Shown: positions 41,598-50,987, numbered from the stretch's first letter. The stretch is 64,000 nucleotides of DNA from Marimonas lutisalis (GCF_005434965.1 NZ_SKCI01000001.1:1262952-1326951), one strand, 5' to 3'. Notes: generated by a model from the letters alone, not told the origin. Made by a program: numbers and translations.

Positions 41598-41723
41598 GGT
41601 CTGTCGTTGCGTCGGAAACAATATCCCGGGTTCTTCGCCTAAGTCTTGGAAACGGCGTTCTTTTCGCGCTAGAGGTTGGTGACGGGCAGAACGCTCGCGT
41701 TGGACCAGACATGTGGGGGACTG

Positions 41724-42566
41724 ATGTTCGACGAGACAGCATTTGGCTATCTGGAACTGGATGGCGCGTCGGCCGATGCCGATCTGATCGCGCGGTTCAT
41801 CGAGGAGGGCGGCATCGACGGTGTGCGCCTGATCGTGCTGCGCGATTTCCTGGACCTTGACGCCTGTGCCCGGCTGGAGGCGCGGTTCAACGAGATCATC
41901 GCGGCCCAGGGCAGCAACCGCGGCGAAGACGGGTTCGTGAAGATCCAGCAGATCGGTGCGACGCAGTTCGGGCGCAACGGCCAGGACTACATGCGCGAAA
42001 CGCTGCGCCACCTGGGCCACGTGATCGACCTCTATTCGGTGCTCGATGCGGCGACGGTGCGGAACCTCTTTTTCGACGAGGCGCTGGAACGCGCCTTTGC
42101 CGCGCGCGGCAAGACCTATCGTCAGGCGCGGCACCTGGGCGGCACCGGCAATTTCGCCACCACGCGCAAGTGGCTGGACAACGGCGAGATGGCGCTGCAC
42201 CCGCACGAGGACAGCGCCCAGGTGGCGCAGGCCGCGCAGGACGGGTTCGAGATCGGCGCGGGCAGGCACACCATCGCCGCCAACCTGTGCATCGCCGACG
42301 ACGCCGAGGGCAGCGCCACGGTGCTGTGGAACCATTGCCCCGACGATGCGGTGCGCCGGCACATGGGTCTGGAGAACACGGGCTACCCTTATCCGATCGA
42401 CTATGCCGACCGGTTCGAGAAGATCCGGGTGAAGATTCGGCGTGGCGATCTTTACTTCATGAACGCGTCCTTCCTGCACGGGGTCGAGACCTCGCCCACG
42501 AATTACCGGATCACGGCGGGGCGGTTCATCACCTGTGTCGAGCACAAGGTGCTGAGCTGGACCTGA
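41724..42566 (+). CDS. 2-oxoglutarate/Fe(II)-dependent oxygenase-like protein
   Basis: A 280-residue protein with a double-stranded beta-helix signature. [10 protein letters not shown] gives an H-x-D pair, and [20 protein letters not shown] gives the distal histidine and the arginine that holds 2-oxoglutarate. Because the aspartate is kept, hydroxylation or desaturation is likelier than halogenation. The substrate is unknown; [20 protein letters not shown] is the usual lead helix. It is divergent from the luciferase-like gene. Confidence 0.7.
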   Translation: MFDETAFGYLELDGASADADLIARFIEEGGIDGVRLIVLRDFLDLDACARLEARFNEIIAAQGSNRGEDGFVKIQQIGATQFGRNGQDYMRETLRHLGHVIDLYSVLDAATVRNLFFDEALERAFAARGKTYRQARHLGGTGNFATTRKWLDNGEMALHPHEDSAQVAQAAQDGFEIGAGRHTIAANLCIADDAEGSATVLWNHCPDDAVRRHMGLENTGYPYPIDYADRFEKIRVKIRRGDLYFMNASFLHGVETSPTNYRITAGRFITCVEHKVLSWT

Positions 42567-42574
42567 GCGCCGGA

Positions 42575-42627
42575 GCGAGGGGCCAGCCCCTCGCGCTCCC
42601 CGGGATATTTCAGGGCAAGATGAAGGA
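42575..42627 (+). repeat. Composite intergenic repeat with hairpin
   Basis: An eight-pair hairpin (GCGAGGGG at 42575-42582 with CCCCTCGC at 42587-42594) is followed by CCCCGGGATATTTCAGGG and CAAGATGAAGG. The order, hairpin then GGGATATTT-GCAAGATGAAG, repeats that at 24949-25018 on the other strand. The hairpin may terminate the oxygenase transcript. Confidence 0.6.
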
Positions 42628-42698
42628 TCGTGCGGGTGCCGCGGCGCGGGTGCAAGCGCTCTATTGACCGCGCGCGAAAACCCCTACATATGCAGGCC

Positions 42699-44498
42699 AT
42701 GACCGATCTTTCGCATATCCGCAATTTCTCGATCGTGGCGCATATCGACCACGGGAAATCGACGCTGGCCGACCGCCTGATCCAGGAGACGAAAACCGTC
42801 GCCGATCGGGATATGAAAGAGCAGATGCTCGACGCGATGGATATTGAGCGCGAGCGGGGCATCACCATCAAGGCCAACACCGTGCGGCTGGAATACGAGG
42901 CCGATGACGGGGAGACCTATATCCTCAACCTGATCGACACGCCGGGGCATGTGGACTTTGCCTATGAGGTGTCTCGGTCGATGCGCGCGGTCGAGGGCAG
43001 CCTGCTGGTGGTTGACAGCACCCAGGGCGTCGAAGCGCAGACTCTGGCCAATGTCTACCAGGCGATCGACGCCGACCATGAAATCGTGCCGGTGCTGAAC
43101 AAGATCGACCTGCCGGCGAGCGATTGTGACCGCGTGGCCGAACAGATCGAGGACGTGATCGGCATCGATGCCTCGGGCGCGATCCGGGTGTCTGCCAAGA
43201 CGGGCGAGGGGATCCATGAGACGCTGGAGGCGATCGTGCGCGATCTGCCCGCGCCCAAGGGCGACCGAGACGCGCCTCTGAAGGCGATGCTGGTGGATTC
43301 GTGGTACGACGCCTATCTGGGCGTGATCGTCCTGGTCCGCATCATGGACGGCGTTCTGAAAAAGGGCGAGCGGGTGCGCATGATGTCGAACAACACCGTG
43401 CACCAGGTTGACCGGATCGGTGTGTTCCGCCCCGGCATGGTGCCGGTGGATCAGCTGGGCCCCGGCGAGATCGGCTTTATCACCGCGAGCATCAAGCAGG
43501 TGCGCGACACGCGGGTGGGCGACACCATCACGCATGAGAAGAAGGGCGCCGAGACGCCGCTGCCGGGCTTTAATCCTTCGGTCCCGGTTGTGTTCTGCGG
43601 GCTTTTCCCGGTGGATTCGGCCGAGTTCGAGGACCTGCGCGACGCGATCGAGAAACTGGCGCTGAACGATGCCTCGTTCAGCTTCGAGATGGAAACCAGC
43701 GCCGCGCTCGGCTTTGGCTTCCGCTGCGGGTTCCTGGGGCTCTTGCATCTCGAGGTGATCCGCGACCGGATCGAACGCGAATACGATATCGACCTGATCA
43801 CCACCGCGCCCAGCGTGATCTATCACGTCTACATGAAAGACGGCGAGATGATCGAGCTGCACAACCCCGCCGACATGCCCGACATGTCGAAGGTGGACCA
43901 CCTGGAGGAGCCGCGGATCAAGGCGACGATCCTGGTGCCGGACGAGTTCCTGGGCGACGTGCTGAAGCTCTGCCAGGACCGGCGCGGCATCCAGCTGGAC
44001 CTGACCTATGCGGGTTCCCGCGCGATGGTGGTCTATGATCTGCCGCTCAATGAGGTGGTGTTCGATTTCTACGACCGGCTGAAATCGGTGACCAAGGGCT
44101 ATGCGTCGTTCGATTACCAGATGACCGGTTATCGCGAGGACAACCTGGTCAAGATGCAGATCCTGGTGAATGACGAGCCGGTGGATGCGCTGAGCACCAT
44201 GGTGCACCGCGACCGGGCCGAGATGCGCGGCCGGGCGATGTGCGAGAAGCTGAAAGAGCTGATCCCGCGCCATATGTTCAAGATCCCGATCCAGGCGGCC
44301 ATCGGCGGCAAGGTGATCGCGCGCGAAACGCTGAGCGCTTTGCGCAAGGACGTGACGGCGAAGTGCTATGGCGGGGACGCGACGCGGAAGAAGAAACTGC
44401 TGGAGAAGCAGAAGGCCGGGAAAAAGAAGATGCGCCAGTTCGGGAAGGTTGATATCCCGCAGGAGGCGTTTATTTCGGCGTTGAAGATGGATGGGTGA
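42699..44498 (+). CDS. lepA: Elongation factor 4 (LepA)
   Basis: A 599-residue ribosome-dependent GTPase, involved in translation under stress and in initiation or ribosome assembly. G1 is AHIDHGKST, switch I has [13 protein letters not shown]3 is DTPGHVDF, G4 is NKIDLP, and the C-terminal domain contains [26 protein letters not shown] and [29 protein letters not shown]. The ATG at 42699 ([13 protein letters not shown]) fits the family; 42690 is also possible. A TTGACC at 42664 with CATATG 17 bases on would place a start of transcription near the start codon, which could make it leaderless; this is weak. Confidence 0.96.
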   Translation: MTDLSHIRNFSIVAHIDHGKSTLADRLIQETKTVADRDMKEQMLDAMDIERERGITIKANTVRLEYEADDGETYILNLIDTPGHVDFAYEVSRSMRAVEGSLLVVDSTQGVEAQTLANVYQAIDADHEIVPVLNKIDLPASDCDRVAEQIEDVIGIDASGAIRVSAKTGEGIHETLEAIVRDLPAPKGDRDAPLKAMLVDSWYDAYLGVIVLVRIMDGVLKKGERVRMMSNNTVHQVDRIGVFRPGMVPVDQLGPGEIGFITASIKQVRDTRVGDTITHEKKGAETPLPGFNPSVPVVFCGLFPVDSAEFEDLRDAIEKLALNDASFSFEMETSAALGFGFRCGFLGLLHLEVIRDRIEREYDIDLITTAPSVIYHVYMKDGEMIELHNPADMPDMSKVDHLEEPRIKATILVPDEFLGDVLKLCQDRRGIQLDLTYAGSRAMVVYDLPLNEVVFDFYDRLKSVTKGYASFDYQMTGYREDNLVKMQILVNDEPVDALSTMVHRDRAEMRGRAMCEKLKELIPRHMFKIPIQAAIGGKVIARETLSALRKDVTAKCYGGDATRKKKLLEKQKAGKKKMRQFGKVDIPQEAFISALKMDG

Positions 44499-44501
44499 CT
44501 A

Positions 44502-45292
44502 TCAGGTTTTCTTGTAAGGCCAATAACTTGGATCATTGGCCAGCTGTGTGGCAATTCGCTCAGCGCACTCCTTTGAATATCTGTTGACGGGATACTTATG
44601 GCCGCCTAAAGCAAAGTGGTATTTTGGGTTTCCCTTAAGTCCTAAGTCCTTTACCGCCGCAACGGCGAAACTTTGGTTTTTTCCAATTTTCTTACCTAGC
44701 GATGTTGCAGTGTGTGGGTATTGAGTATTCACATCTGCAAAGTCCAGTTCAAGCAAGCCTTCATTTCCCGCTATTTTCAGCGGAATGGCGTGATCTTCAT
44801 CGCTAATTTTCACCCCGAAAGACGAAATGGAATTGGCAACTGCGCTAAGTACATCGCGGACTTTTCTAGCAATAATTCGTTGCACGTCATCACCAGTTGC
44901 CGGCTCGGTCTTTGACGAGTGCCTCACGTAAATTTGACCAGGATAAAACGCGGATTTTTGTTTTCCATTCGCGTCTAGATAGTTCGCCTCTTTAGTAATC
45001 ACGTGCGGGGCAGAGGAGGAGGCCGCCACGGAAATGGTAACACTACCATTCTGACTTAATTCTGCCGTTATACCGTTTACGCGAGGCAGCACCCACTTGT
45101 TTAGTGCGTCATCAATACGAGATGAATCGATTGCTTTGCTGCCGCAAGAACGTTCTTTATTGTGATGGAACCTCCTTGGCCGTTTGCGAAGGCGATCAGA
45201 GTTTTCAATATTTTGTAGTCTTGATCTTGGTTCCAGGTCGCATTTGACTTTTCCTCGTATTCTTCCGATTCAGGTTGGTCTTCCAAAGTCAT
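44502..45292 (-). pseudogene. Frameshifted AlbA_2 (Schlafen-type) DNA/ATP-binding domain gene
   Basis: Two minus-strand frames make one family protein. Positions 45292-45101 give 63 residues (MTLEDQPESEEYEEKS, then KTLIAFANGQGGSITIK), the AlbA_2 N-terminal half. Frame -1 relative to this continues through RIDDALNKWVLPRVNGI into 45092-44502, which holds the later hallmark FYPGQIYVRHSSKTEPATG. The break lies near 45150, at ATAAAGAACG. Sampled 60-base lines contain 27 and 28 G/C, far below the surrounding genes, so the gene was probably acquired. It may be a true pseudogene or a base error. It converges with lepA after three bases. Confidence 0.65.
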
Positions 45293-45455
45293 CACATTAC
45301 GTCGCTTCTCTGGCCGCAATTGATGATAGCAATGAAAGTAAATCTTGCAAGCAAGGGGTGTGCCGCGGATGGGCGTCGCATTTTCGTGCCCGTCCGAAAT
45401 ATCGAAAAAGCTTAGGTGAGTATTGGCAGTTGCAGATCGTGCTTGATCCGTCGCA

Positions 45456-45493
45456 TGCCAGCACCTTCCCTTGAAGGCGGTAAGGTGCTGGCA
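45456..45493. repeat. Perfect 12-pair inverted repeat
   Basis: TGCCAGCACCTT (45456-45467) and AAGGTGCTGGCA (45482-45493) flank a 14-base loop. There is no T-tract on either side, so it is not a normal terminator. Confidence 0.6.
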
Positions 45494-45523
45494 CCGAAGG
45501 AAAAACGGAACCACCTCCACAAC

Positions 45524-45570
45524 AAATCCACAAACCTTTCCAAAGACTTATCCCCAGAAACTTTTCCACA
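45524..45570 (+). other. Three DnaA-box-like sequences
   Basis: AAATCCACA (45524), TTATCCCCA (45548) and TTTTCCACA (45562) differ from TTATCCACA by two, one and one bases and point the same way. A GC-rich GGGGGAGG and a run of T follow. They could act in replication control or be chance; no replication gene is near. Confidence 0.3.
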
Positions 45571-45579
45571 GGGGGAGGT

Positions 45580-45985
45580 TTTTTTCTTGAACGACTCACG
45601 TGGCCGAGTCAGCCTGAATTTAACGCAAGGGGTGGCAACACCCGGAGCGGGACGCGGAGGTCTTCCAGGGCTGAGCGGGGGTTGGGATAGGTTACACCGA
45701 ACCAAAGCCTGCGTTGAAAGCCAGGGGACGCTGGCCGAAATCGAAGGGGTCCTCGGGCCCCTGAGACGAAGGCGGTGAAAAAGCCATCGCGTGGGCCGGT
45801 TGGGGCAAAGGGGCAACCCGATGTCGGAACCGGTTTGGGGGGACAGATCGCAAGGTCTGAATCCCGCTGCCGAGGCCGCAAGGCCAGAGCAAACCGAACG
45901 GGGCTTTCTTTGAAGGCCGAAGTTCAGGGAAGGCGTCAGGATATGCAAAGACCGCGTCTGCGCATCTGACGCCTTCTTTCTTTTT
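45580..45985 (+). ncRNA. Possible structured RNA ending in a strong terminator
   Basis: This gene-poor stretch contains hairpins with GNRA loops (CAGATC-GCAA-GGTCTG near 45845 and GGCC-GCAA-GGCC near 45877) and a larger CCGGTT/AACCGG pairing (45797 and 45828 area). It ends in a terminator-like hairpin at 45929-45976 followed by TTTCTTTTT. No protein gene on the plus strand explains that terminator; the open frames at 45416-45778 and 45775-45969 are short, basic and unlike known proteins. I compared it by eye with RNase P RNA, tmRNA and SRP RNA and found no match. Confidence 0.3.
45929..45985 (+). terminator. Rho-independent terminator without an obvious gene
   Basis: GAAGGCGTCAG (45929-45939) pairs perfectly with CTGACGCCTTC (45966-45976); ATGC/GCAT extend pairing inside the 26-base loop. 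The tail is TTTCTTTTTCG. Confidence 0.65.
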
Positions 45986-46105
45986 CGCGGTGACATTCTG
46001 GCACGAAGGGCGGCGCCCGGCCCGGGGTGGGCGTGAAGCGCCCGCCCATGGGGCGGGTCGGGCGCTGCCCGGGGCAAGCCCGGGCGGGACATATCCTTGA
46101 AGCAG

Positions 46106-46146
46106 TGAAAGAAACGGGGCCGGTCACCCATTGGCAACCGGCCCCG
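46106..46146 (-). terminator. Rho-independent terminator of the amidase gene
   Basis: A perfect ten-pair stem (46137-46146 with 46115-46124, arms CGGGGCCGGT and its complement) with a 12-base loop is followed on the minus strand by TTTCTTTC. It lies 100 bases after the amidase stop. The rest of the gap 45986-46245 shows only GC-rich inverted repeats. Confidence 0.7.
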
Positions 46147-46245
46147 CGCGTCAGACATGCAATACCGCGTCTAGTGCATCTGTGCGCCCCTCATAGCGGG
46201 GCGGATGCTGCGCTGCAACAAGATGTTGCGGTGTTATGCAATTTG

Positions 46246-47703
46246 TCACACCCCATCTGGCCCGCGGGCGATGACCTCCTGCTGTTTCGCGGCCCAGGGC
46301 GCGGCGCGCTCGATCTGGCCGCAGAGCGACATGAGTTCCGCATCCATGCCGAAGGGCGCGGCGAAATGGATGCCGACGGGCAGGTTATCGGCGCTCCAGT
46401 GCAGGGGGAGGGACACGGCGGGCTGGCCGCTGGCGTTGAAGATCGCGGTGAAGGGCGAATATTCGAAGACGCTGCCGGGGCCGTTGCGGTAGGCCACGAA
46501 ATCCTCGCTGACCGGCGCGAGGTAATCGGCGCGGCAGGGGGGCGTGGCCAGCGTGGGCGACAGGATGATGTCGCAGGTGTCGAAGGCATGCGCCATGCGG
46601 CGGCCAAATGAATGCACCGCGCCCAGCGCATCGAGGTAGTCGGCGCCGCTGACCCGTTTGGAGTATTCGACCGCGCCGAAGGTGACGCCATCGACCATGC
46701 CGCGTTCCAGCTTGCGATCGCCCAGGATCTTCTGCACCCGTCCGGCGGTGCCGCAGGCGACGATTTTCGTCCAGGCCATCATCATCGCGGGCACGTCGAG
46801 CGCCTCTTCGGGGGTCCAGTGCTCGACCACGTGGCCCAGATCCTCCATCAGTTTCGCGGCCTTTTCCACGCCTGCCACGCAATCGGGGTGCAGCGCGTCG
46901 CCGGTGAAACTGGTGGTGACATAGCGGATACGAAGCTGGCCCGGGTCATGGGCCATGGCCTGGGCGAAACTTTCCTCCATCACCGGCGCGGCATAGGGCG
47001 CGCCCAGTTCCGGGCCCGCGACGGCATCGAGAAGCGCGGCGGTATCGCGCAGCGAGCGCGAGAGCACGCCGTCGATCGCCATGCCGCCCCAGCCTTCGGA
47101 CGCGACCGGCCCCATCGGAATGCGCGCGCGGGTGGCCTTGAACCCCACGAGCCCGCAGGAGGCCGCCGGGATGCGGATCGAGCCCCCACCATCGCTGCCA
47201 TGCGCGGCCGGTACAATGCCCGCCGACACCGCCGCGCCGGTGCCGCCCGAACTGCCACCCGGGGTATGGTCGAGGTTCCAGGGGTTGCGCGTGGGCCCGC
47301 CATAGACGCCCGCATTGGTGACCGGGCCGATGCCGAACTCGGGGCTGGTGGTGCGGGCGAAAGCGTTGAGCCCGGTGGCGCGGAACCGGGTTAAGAGCGT
47401 GGAGTCGTAGCTCCAGCGCATGCCTTCGCAGAGCTTTGAGCCGTTGTTGGTGGGGAAGTCCACCGCCTCGATCCCCAGATCCTTGATGAGGAAGGGCACG
47501 CCGCTGAACGGCCCCTGGGGCAGGCCCTCGGCGATTTTGGCGCGAGCCACGTCCTCTTGCACATGGACGATGGCGTTGAGTTTCGGGTTCCAGGCGGCGG
47601 TGCGCTCCAGTGCCTCGGTCAGGAGCTCGTCCGCCGTGACCTCGTCCTTGGCCACCAGCGCGGCCAGCCCGGTGGCATCGCTTTGTGAATAGATCTCGGA
47701 CAT
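46246..47703 (-). CDS. Amidase signature family enzyme
   Basis: A 485-residue amidase. The Ser-cisSer-Lys triad is visible: K74 in GVPFLIKDLG, S151 in TPGGSSGGTGAAV, and S175 in HGSDGGGSIRIPA. Such enzymes hydrolyse amides to the acid and ammonia, and a GatA role is unlikely because GatB/GatC are absent and the C-terminal half differs. The substrate is unknown. I use the ATG at 47703, since GGGAGGA is six bases upstream; the ATG at 47709 is too close to that site. Confidence 0.9.
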   Translation of the reverse strand: MSEIYSQSDATGLAALVAKDEVTADELLTEALERTAAWNPKLNAIVHVQEDVARAKIAEGLPQGPFSGVPFLIKDLGIEAVDFPTNNGSKLCEGMRWSYDSTLLTRFRATGLNAFARTTSPEFGIGPVTNAGVYGGPTRNPWNLDHTPGGSSGGTGAAVSAGIVPAAHGSDGGGSIRIPAASCGLVGFKATRARIPMGPVASEGWGGMAIDGVLSRSLRDTAALLDAVAGPELGAPYAAPVMEESFAQAMAHDPGQLRIRYVTTSFTGDALHPDCVAGVEKAAKLMEDLGHVVEHWTPEEALDVPAMMMAWTKIVACGTAGRVQKILGDRKLERGMVDGVTFGAVEYSKRVSGADYLDALGAVHSFGRRMAHAFDTCDIILSPTLATPPCRADYLAPVSEDFVAYRNGPGSVFEYSPFTAIFNASGQPAVSLPLHWSADNLPVGIHFAAPFGMDAELMSLCGQIERAAPWAAKQQEVIARGPDGV

Positions 47704-47793
47704 GCGCATTCCTCCCTCGGCAATCCGGGGATCAGACTAGCCGGGCCGGGCGGCCGGTAAAGCGAAACGCAACGGCAGATTAACATTCCTGAT

Positions 47794-47807
47794 TTGATAT
47801 ATGTCAA
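47794..47807. promoter_or_regulatory. FNR/FnrL-type box upstream of the octaheme cytochrome
   Basis: TTGAT-ATAT-GTCAA matches the FNR consensus TTGAT-N4-ATCAA at nine of ten defined bases. It lies 70 bases before the cytochrome start, so activation under low oxygen is likely. The amidase start is on the other side, 91 bases away. Confidence 0.7.
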
Positions 47808-47876
47808 AGTTATATCTGCTGTGCAGGTTTACGTTGCCGAAAATGGCCCGGAAACGCGCAAAGGACCGGGGATGAA

Positions 47877-49544
47877 ATGTTGACGCATTTGAAAGGGGCA
47901 GGGGCGGCCTTGGCGCTGATCCTGCTGGGAGGATCGGCCCTGGCCGAAGAGGCCGGTGCGCCAAAGGCGCCCGAAGGACCTAAATCGGTGGTGCCCGTGC
48001 ATGCCAGCACGGCAGACCATTCGAAATTCGACGCTTTGAAGAAGGAATTCACCTCGGGCCCCGAGGTGACCGAGGCCTGCCTGAGCTGCCATACCGAGGC
48101 GGATGACCAGGTGATGCATTCGATCCACTTCCAGTGGGATTTCACCCATCCCGATACCGGCCAGAAGCTGGGCAAGTCCAACGTGATCAACGCCTTCTGT
48201 GGCTCGGTCGCGGGGAATGAGCCGCGCTGCACCTCGTGCCACGCGGGCTATGGCTGGGAGGATATGAACCAGCCGCCGCCGCAACAATCGAGCGCCGTGG
48301 ATTGCTTGGTCTGCCATGACCGCTCCGGCCAGTACACGAAAACCGCGACGGGCGCGGGACATCCGCCGCTCGATCCTGTGAAACCCGGCACCAAGACCAT
48401 CACCGGCGCGGCCGCCTGGCCCGTCGACCTGGCGAAGGCCGCGCAGTCGGTGGGCCTGCCGGGGCGTGACAATTGCGGCAACTGCCACTTCTATGGCGGC
48501 GGCGGCGATAACGTGAAGCACGGCGATCTGAGTTCCGCGCTCTACATGCCGTCGAAAGAGGTCGATGTGCACATGTCGCCCGACGGCGAGAACATGGCCT
48601 GTTCCACCTGTCACGTGAGCGATCAGCATAAATGGGCGGGCTCGCGCTATGACGTGAATGCCAGTGATCCGCATCATGGCGACGTAAAGCCCGGCGCGCG
48701 GCGCGATGTCGCCACCTGCCAGAGCTGCCACGGAGAAGAGCCGCACCCCGCCAGCCTTAAGGGCATGAAGCTGAACGATCATACCGACAAGCTGGCCTGC
48801 CAGACCTGCCACATCCCCGAGTTCGCCCGGGGCGGCGTGGCCACGAAAACCGTCTGGGACTGGTCGACCGCCGGCAAACTGGGCGAGGATGGCAAGCCGA
48901 TCGCGTTGCACGAGTTCAAGCAATCGGACGGCAAGGAGCTTCATTCCTACCTGTCGACCAAGGGCAATTTCGAGTGGGGCGAGGATGTCGAGCCCTATTA
49001 CGCCTGGTTCGATGGGCAGGTGGAATACACCACCTCCGGCTACACCATCGACCCGTCAAGAACCGTCGAGGTCAACACGATCAAGGGCGACCCGGCCGAT
49101 GGCATCAGCCGCATCTGGCCGTTCAAGCGGATGGAGGGGCGGCAGGCCTATGACGCCAAGCTGAACCACCTGGTCTATACCCATGTCTGGGGCCCGACGA
49201 CCGACACGGCGTTCTGGACCAATTTCGACTGGGGCCGCGCTATCGAGGCCGGGATGAAGGCCGCGGGAGTCGAGTATTCGGGCGAATACGGGTTCGTCGA
49301 TACCTACATGTACTGGCCCATCACCCACATGGTGGCCCCGGCCGAAAAGGCGGTGGATTGCGCCGAATGCCACGCCGCCGATGGCCGCATGGCGGAGCTG
49401 GCGGGCATCTTCATGCCGGGCACCGACACCAACAACTGGACCGGGATCCTGGGCAAGCTGATCGTGCTGGCGGCACTTCTGGGCGTACTGGCGCATGGCG
49501 CGATCCGGATTTTTGCCGGCAAGAAAGGGGACAGCCATGACTAA
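47877..49544 (+). CDS. Octaheme c-type cytochrome, tetrathionate reductase family
   Basis: A 555-residue exported cytochrome with exactly eight CxxCH heme motifs (cysteines at 68, 118, 143, 200, 242, 281, 308 and 495). The signal peptide ends after ALA near residue 23, and a membrane anchor (IVLAALLGVLAHGAIRIF) spans about 527-546. The spacing and the HxxxxHF/WDFTHPDTG region fit the octaheme tetrathionate reductase (OTR) family; OTR-like enzymes can also reduce nitrite or hydroxylamine, so the substrate is open. The downstream cytochrome b gene overlaps by eight bases. Start: ATG 47877. Confidence 0.85.
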   Translation: MLTHLKGAGAALALILLGGSALAEEAGAPKAPEGPKSVVPVHASTADHSKFDALKKEFTSGPEVTEACLSCHTEADDQVMHSIHFQWDFTHPDTGQKLGKSNVINAFCGSVAGNEPRCTSCHAGYGWEDMNQPPPQQSSAVDCLVCHDRSGQYTKTATGAGHPPLDPVKPGTKTITGAAAWPVDLAKAAQSVGLPGRDNCGNCHFYGGGGDNVKHGDLSSALYMPSKEVDVHMSPDGENMACSTCHVSDQHKWAGSRYDVNASDPHHGDVKPGARRDVATCQSCHGEEPHPASLKGMKLNDHTDKLACQTCHIPEFARGGVATKTVWDWSTAGKLGEDGKPIALHEFKQSDGKELHSYLSTKGNFEWGEDVEPYYAWFDGQVEYTTSGYTIDPSRTVEVNTIKGDPADGISRIWPFKRMEGRQAYDAKLNHLVYTHVWGPTTDTAFWTNFDWGRAIEAGMKAAGVEYSGEYGFVDTYMYWPITHMVAPAEKAVDCAECHAADGRMAELAGIFMPGTDTNNWTGILGKLIVLAALLGVLAHGAIRIFAGKKGDSHD

Positions 49545-50205
49545 GCGCATCGTCAAGGTCTATCCACGGTTCGAACGTCTTTGGCACTGGTCCCAGGTGA
49601 TCCTGATCGTGACGCTGATGGTCACGGGTTTTGGCCTGAACGGCGTGCATTCGCTGATCCCGTTCGGCCCGGCGGTGATGCTGCACACGATCGCGGCGCT
49701 GGCGCTTCTGGCGCTGTGGATATTCGCCACGTTCTGGCTTTTCACCACCGGCACGTGGAAACAGTTCGTGCCAACGCTGCAGGGCATGATGCAGGTCGCG
49801 CTCTACTACGCCTGGGGCGTCTTCCGGGGCGAGAAGCATCCTTACAAGAAGGTGCTGTGGCGCAAGCACAACCCGTTGCAGGCAGCCACCTATTTCGGCC
49901 TGAAATGGTTTGTGTTTCCGGCGATCTGGAGCACGGGGTTGCTCTACCTGACCTACAATTTCTGGGCCGGGGCGGTGCCGAATGCCAGTTTCTGGATCTG
50001 GGCCATCGCCAACCTGCACCTGCTGGCGGCCTATGTGATCGCCGCCTTCGTCATCGTGCATGTCTACCTGCTGACCGTCGGGCATGGCTTCCGCGCGCAT
50101 GTGGAGCCGATGATCACCGGCTATGACGAGGTCGACCTGACCCCGGAACAAGAGGCCTATCTGCAAGCGGATGAGCCGTGGAGATTGAAACCACAGGAAA
50201 GCTGA
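49537..50205 (+). CDS. Membrane cytochrome b (thiosulfate reductase/hydrogenase type)
   Basis: A 222-residue protein with four to five membrane helices. YPRFERLWHWSQVILIVTLMVTG carries the first heme histidine, MLHTIAALALLALW another, and LHLLAAYVIAAFVIVHVYLL two more, giving the b-heme pair of the cytochrome b/b6-like family. It would pass quinol electrons to the octaheme protein. The start at 49537 lies within the end of the upstream gene. Confidence 0.9.
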   Translation: MTKRIVKVYPRFERLWHWSQVILIVTLMVTGFGLNGVHSLIPFGPAVMLHTIAALALLALWIFATFWLFTTGTWKQFVPTLQGMMQVALYYAWGVFRGEKHPYKKVLWRKHNPLQAATYFGLKWFVFPAIWSTGLLYLTYNFWAGAVPNASFWIWAIANLHLLAAYVIAAFVIVHVYLLTVGHGFRAHVEPMITGYDEVDLTPEQEAYLQADEPWRLKPQES

Positions 50206-50231
50206 CCTCCCTTGGTTTTCCTGTTCAACTG

Positions 50232-50263
50232 GCCCGGGGTTCTTGTGCCCCGGGCTTTTATTT
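50232..50263 (+). terminator. Rho-independent terminator of the cytochrome operon
   Basis: GCCCGGGG (50232-50239) pairs with CCCCGGGC (50248-50255) around an eight-base loop, followed by TTTTATTT. The T-tract overlaps the stop codon of the converging GNAT gene. Confidence 0.85.
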
Positions 50264-50950
50264 CGTGCGCAGCGGGGATTTCTGCCCGCCGCCGGTTTCG
50301 AAATTTTCCGGCTCCAGCCAGGCGATGAACGCATCGCGGATCGCCGGCCATTCGCTGTCGATGATCGAAAACCAGGCGGTATCGCGGTTGCGGCCCTTGT
50401 AATGGGTGGCCTGGCGGAACGTGCCTTCATAGTTAAATCCCAGCCGGTTGGCGGCGGCCATAGACGGCGCGTTCAGCGCGTCGCATTTCCATTCGTAGCG
50501 GCGGTAACCCAGCTCGTCGAAAGCGCGTGACATCATCAGGAACATCGCCTCGGTGCTGATCCGGCTGCGTTGCATCAGGTGCGAGAAATTGATGAACCCC
50601 ACCTCGATCACCCCCGCGCCGGGATCGATCCGCAGGAAACTGGCGGTTCCCAGTGGGCGGTCGTCCGGGGCCAGCACGGTGAAAAACAGCGGGTCCTCGC
50701 TCTTGGCGGCGTCGGCCACCCAGGCGGCATAGCTGTCTTCGTCGGCGAAGGGGCCATGCGGCAGGTAGGTCCAGCCGCGCGCGTCCGGCGCCGAGGCATA
50801 GGCCGCATGCAGCGCCGCGGCATGATCAGGCAGCAGCGGCACGAGACTGCAATAGCGGCCCTCCATCGCCGTGCGCGGCGGGCGGGGGCGGGGAAACGCG
50901 CCATCCAGCGGGTCTCCGATTGGTTGTCCGAATTCATTCGTGCGTGTCAT
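50258..50950 (-). CDS. GNAT family N-acetyltransferase (RimJ/RimL type)
   Basis: A 230-residue acetyltransferase with RYCSLVPLLPDHAAALHAAY as N-terminal strand, VIEVGFINFSHLMQRSRISTEAM as acetyl-CoA loop and WKCDALNAPSMAAANRLGFNYEG as the late RimJ-type segment. The target is unknown. It converges with the cytochrome operon and is followed upstream on the minus strand by the DUF882 gene and its terminator, so it has its own promoter. Confidence 0.85.
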   Translation of the reverse strand: MTRTNEFGQPIGDPLDGAFPRPRPPRTAMEGRYCSLVPLLPDHAAALHAAYASAPDARGWTYLPHGPFADEDSYAAWVADAAKSEDPLFFTVLAPDDRPLGTASFLRIDPGAGVIEVGFINFSHLMQRSRISTEAMFLMMSRAFDELGYRRYEWKCDALNAPSMAAANRLGFNYEGTFRQATHYKGRNRDTAWFSIIDSEWPAIRDAFIAWLEPENFETGGGQKSPLRTK

Positions 50951-50987
50951 GCGCGCAGCTTAGCGCGGCGCGGCCCACGCACCAGCC

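Noticed and set aside
45580-45985. Possible RNase P RNA or tmRNA
   Set aside because: The conserved RNase P core (GAGGAAAGTCCGGGC type) and the tmRNA T-arm and tag reading frame are not found on either strand.
45412-46158. Minus-strand open frame of 248 codons in the gene-poor stretch
   Set aside because: Biased Pro/Arg/Ser composition, no motif, and it runs through hairpins of both strands. I kept the region as non-coding.
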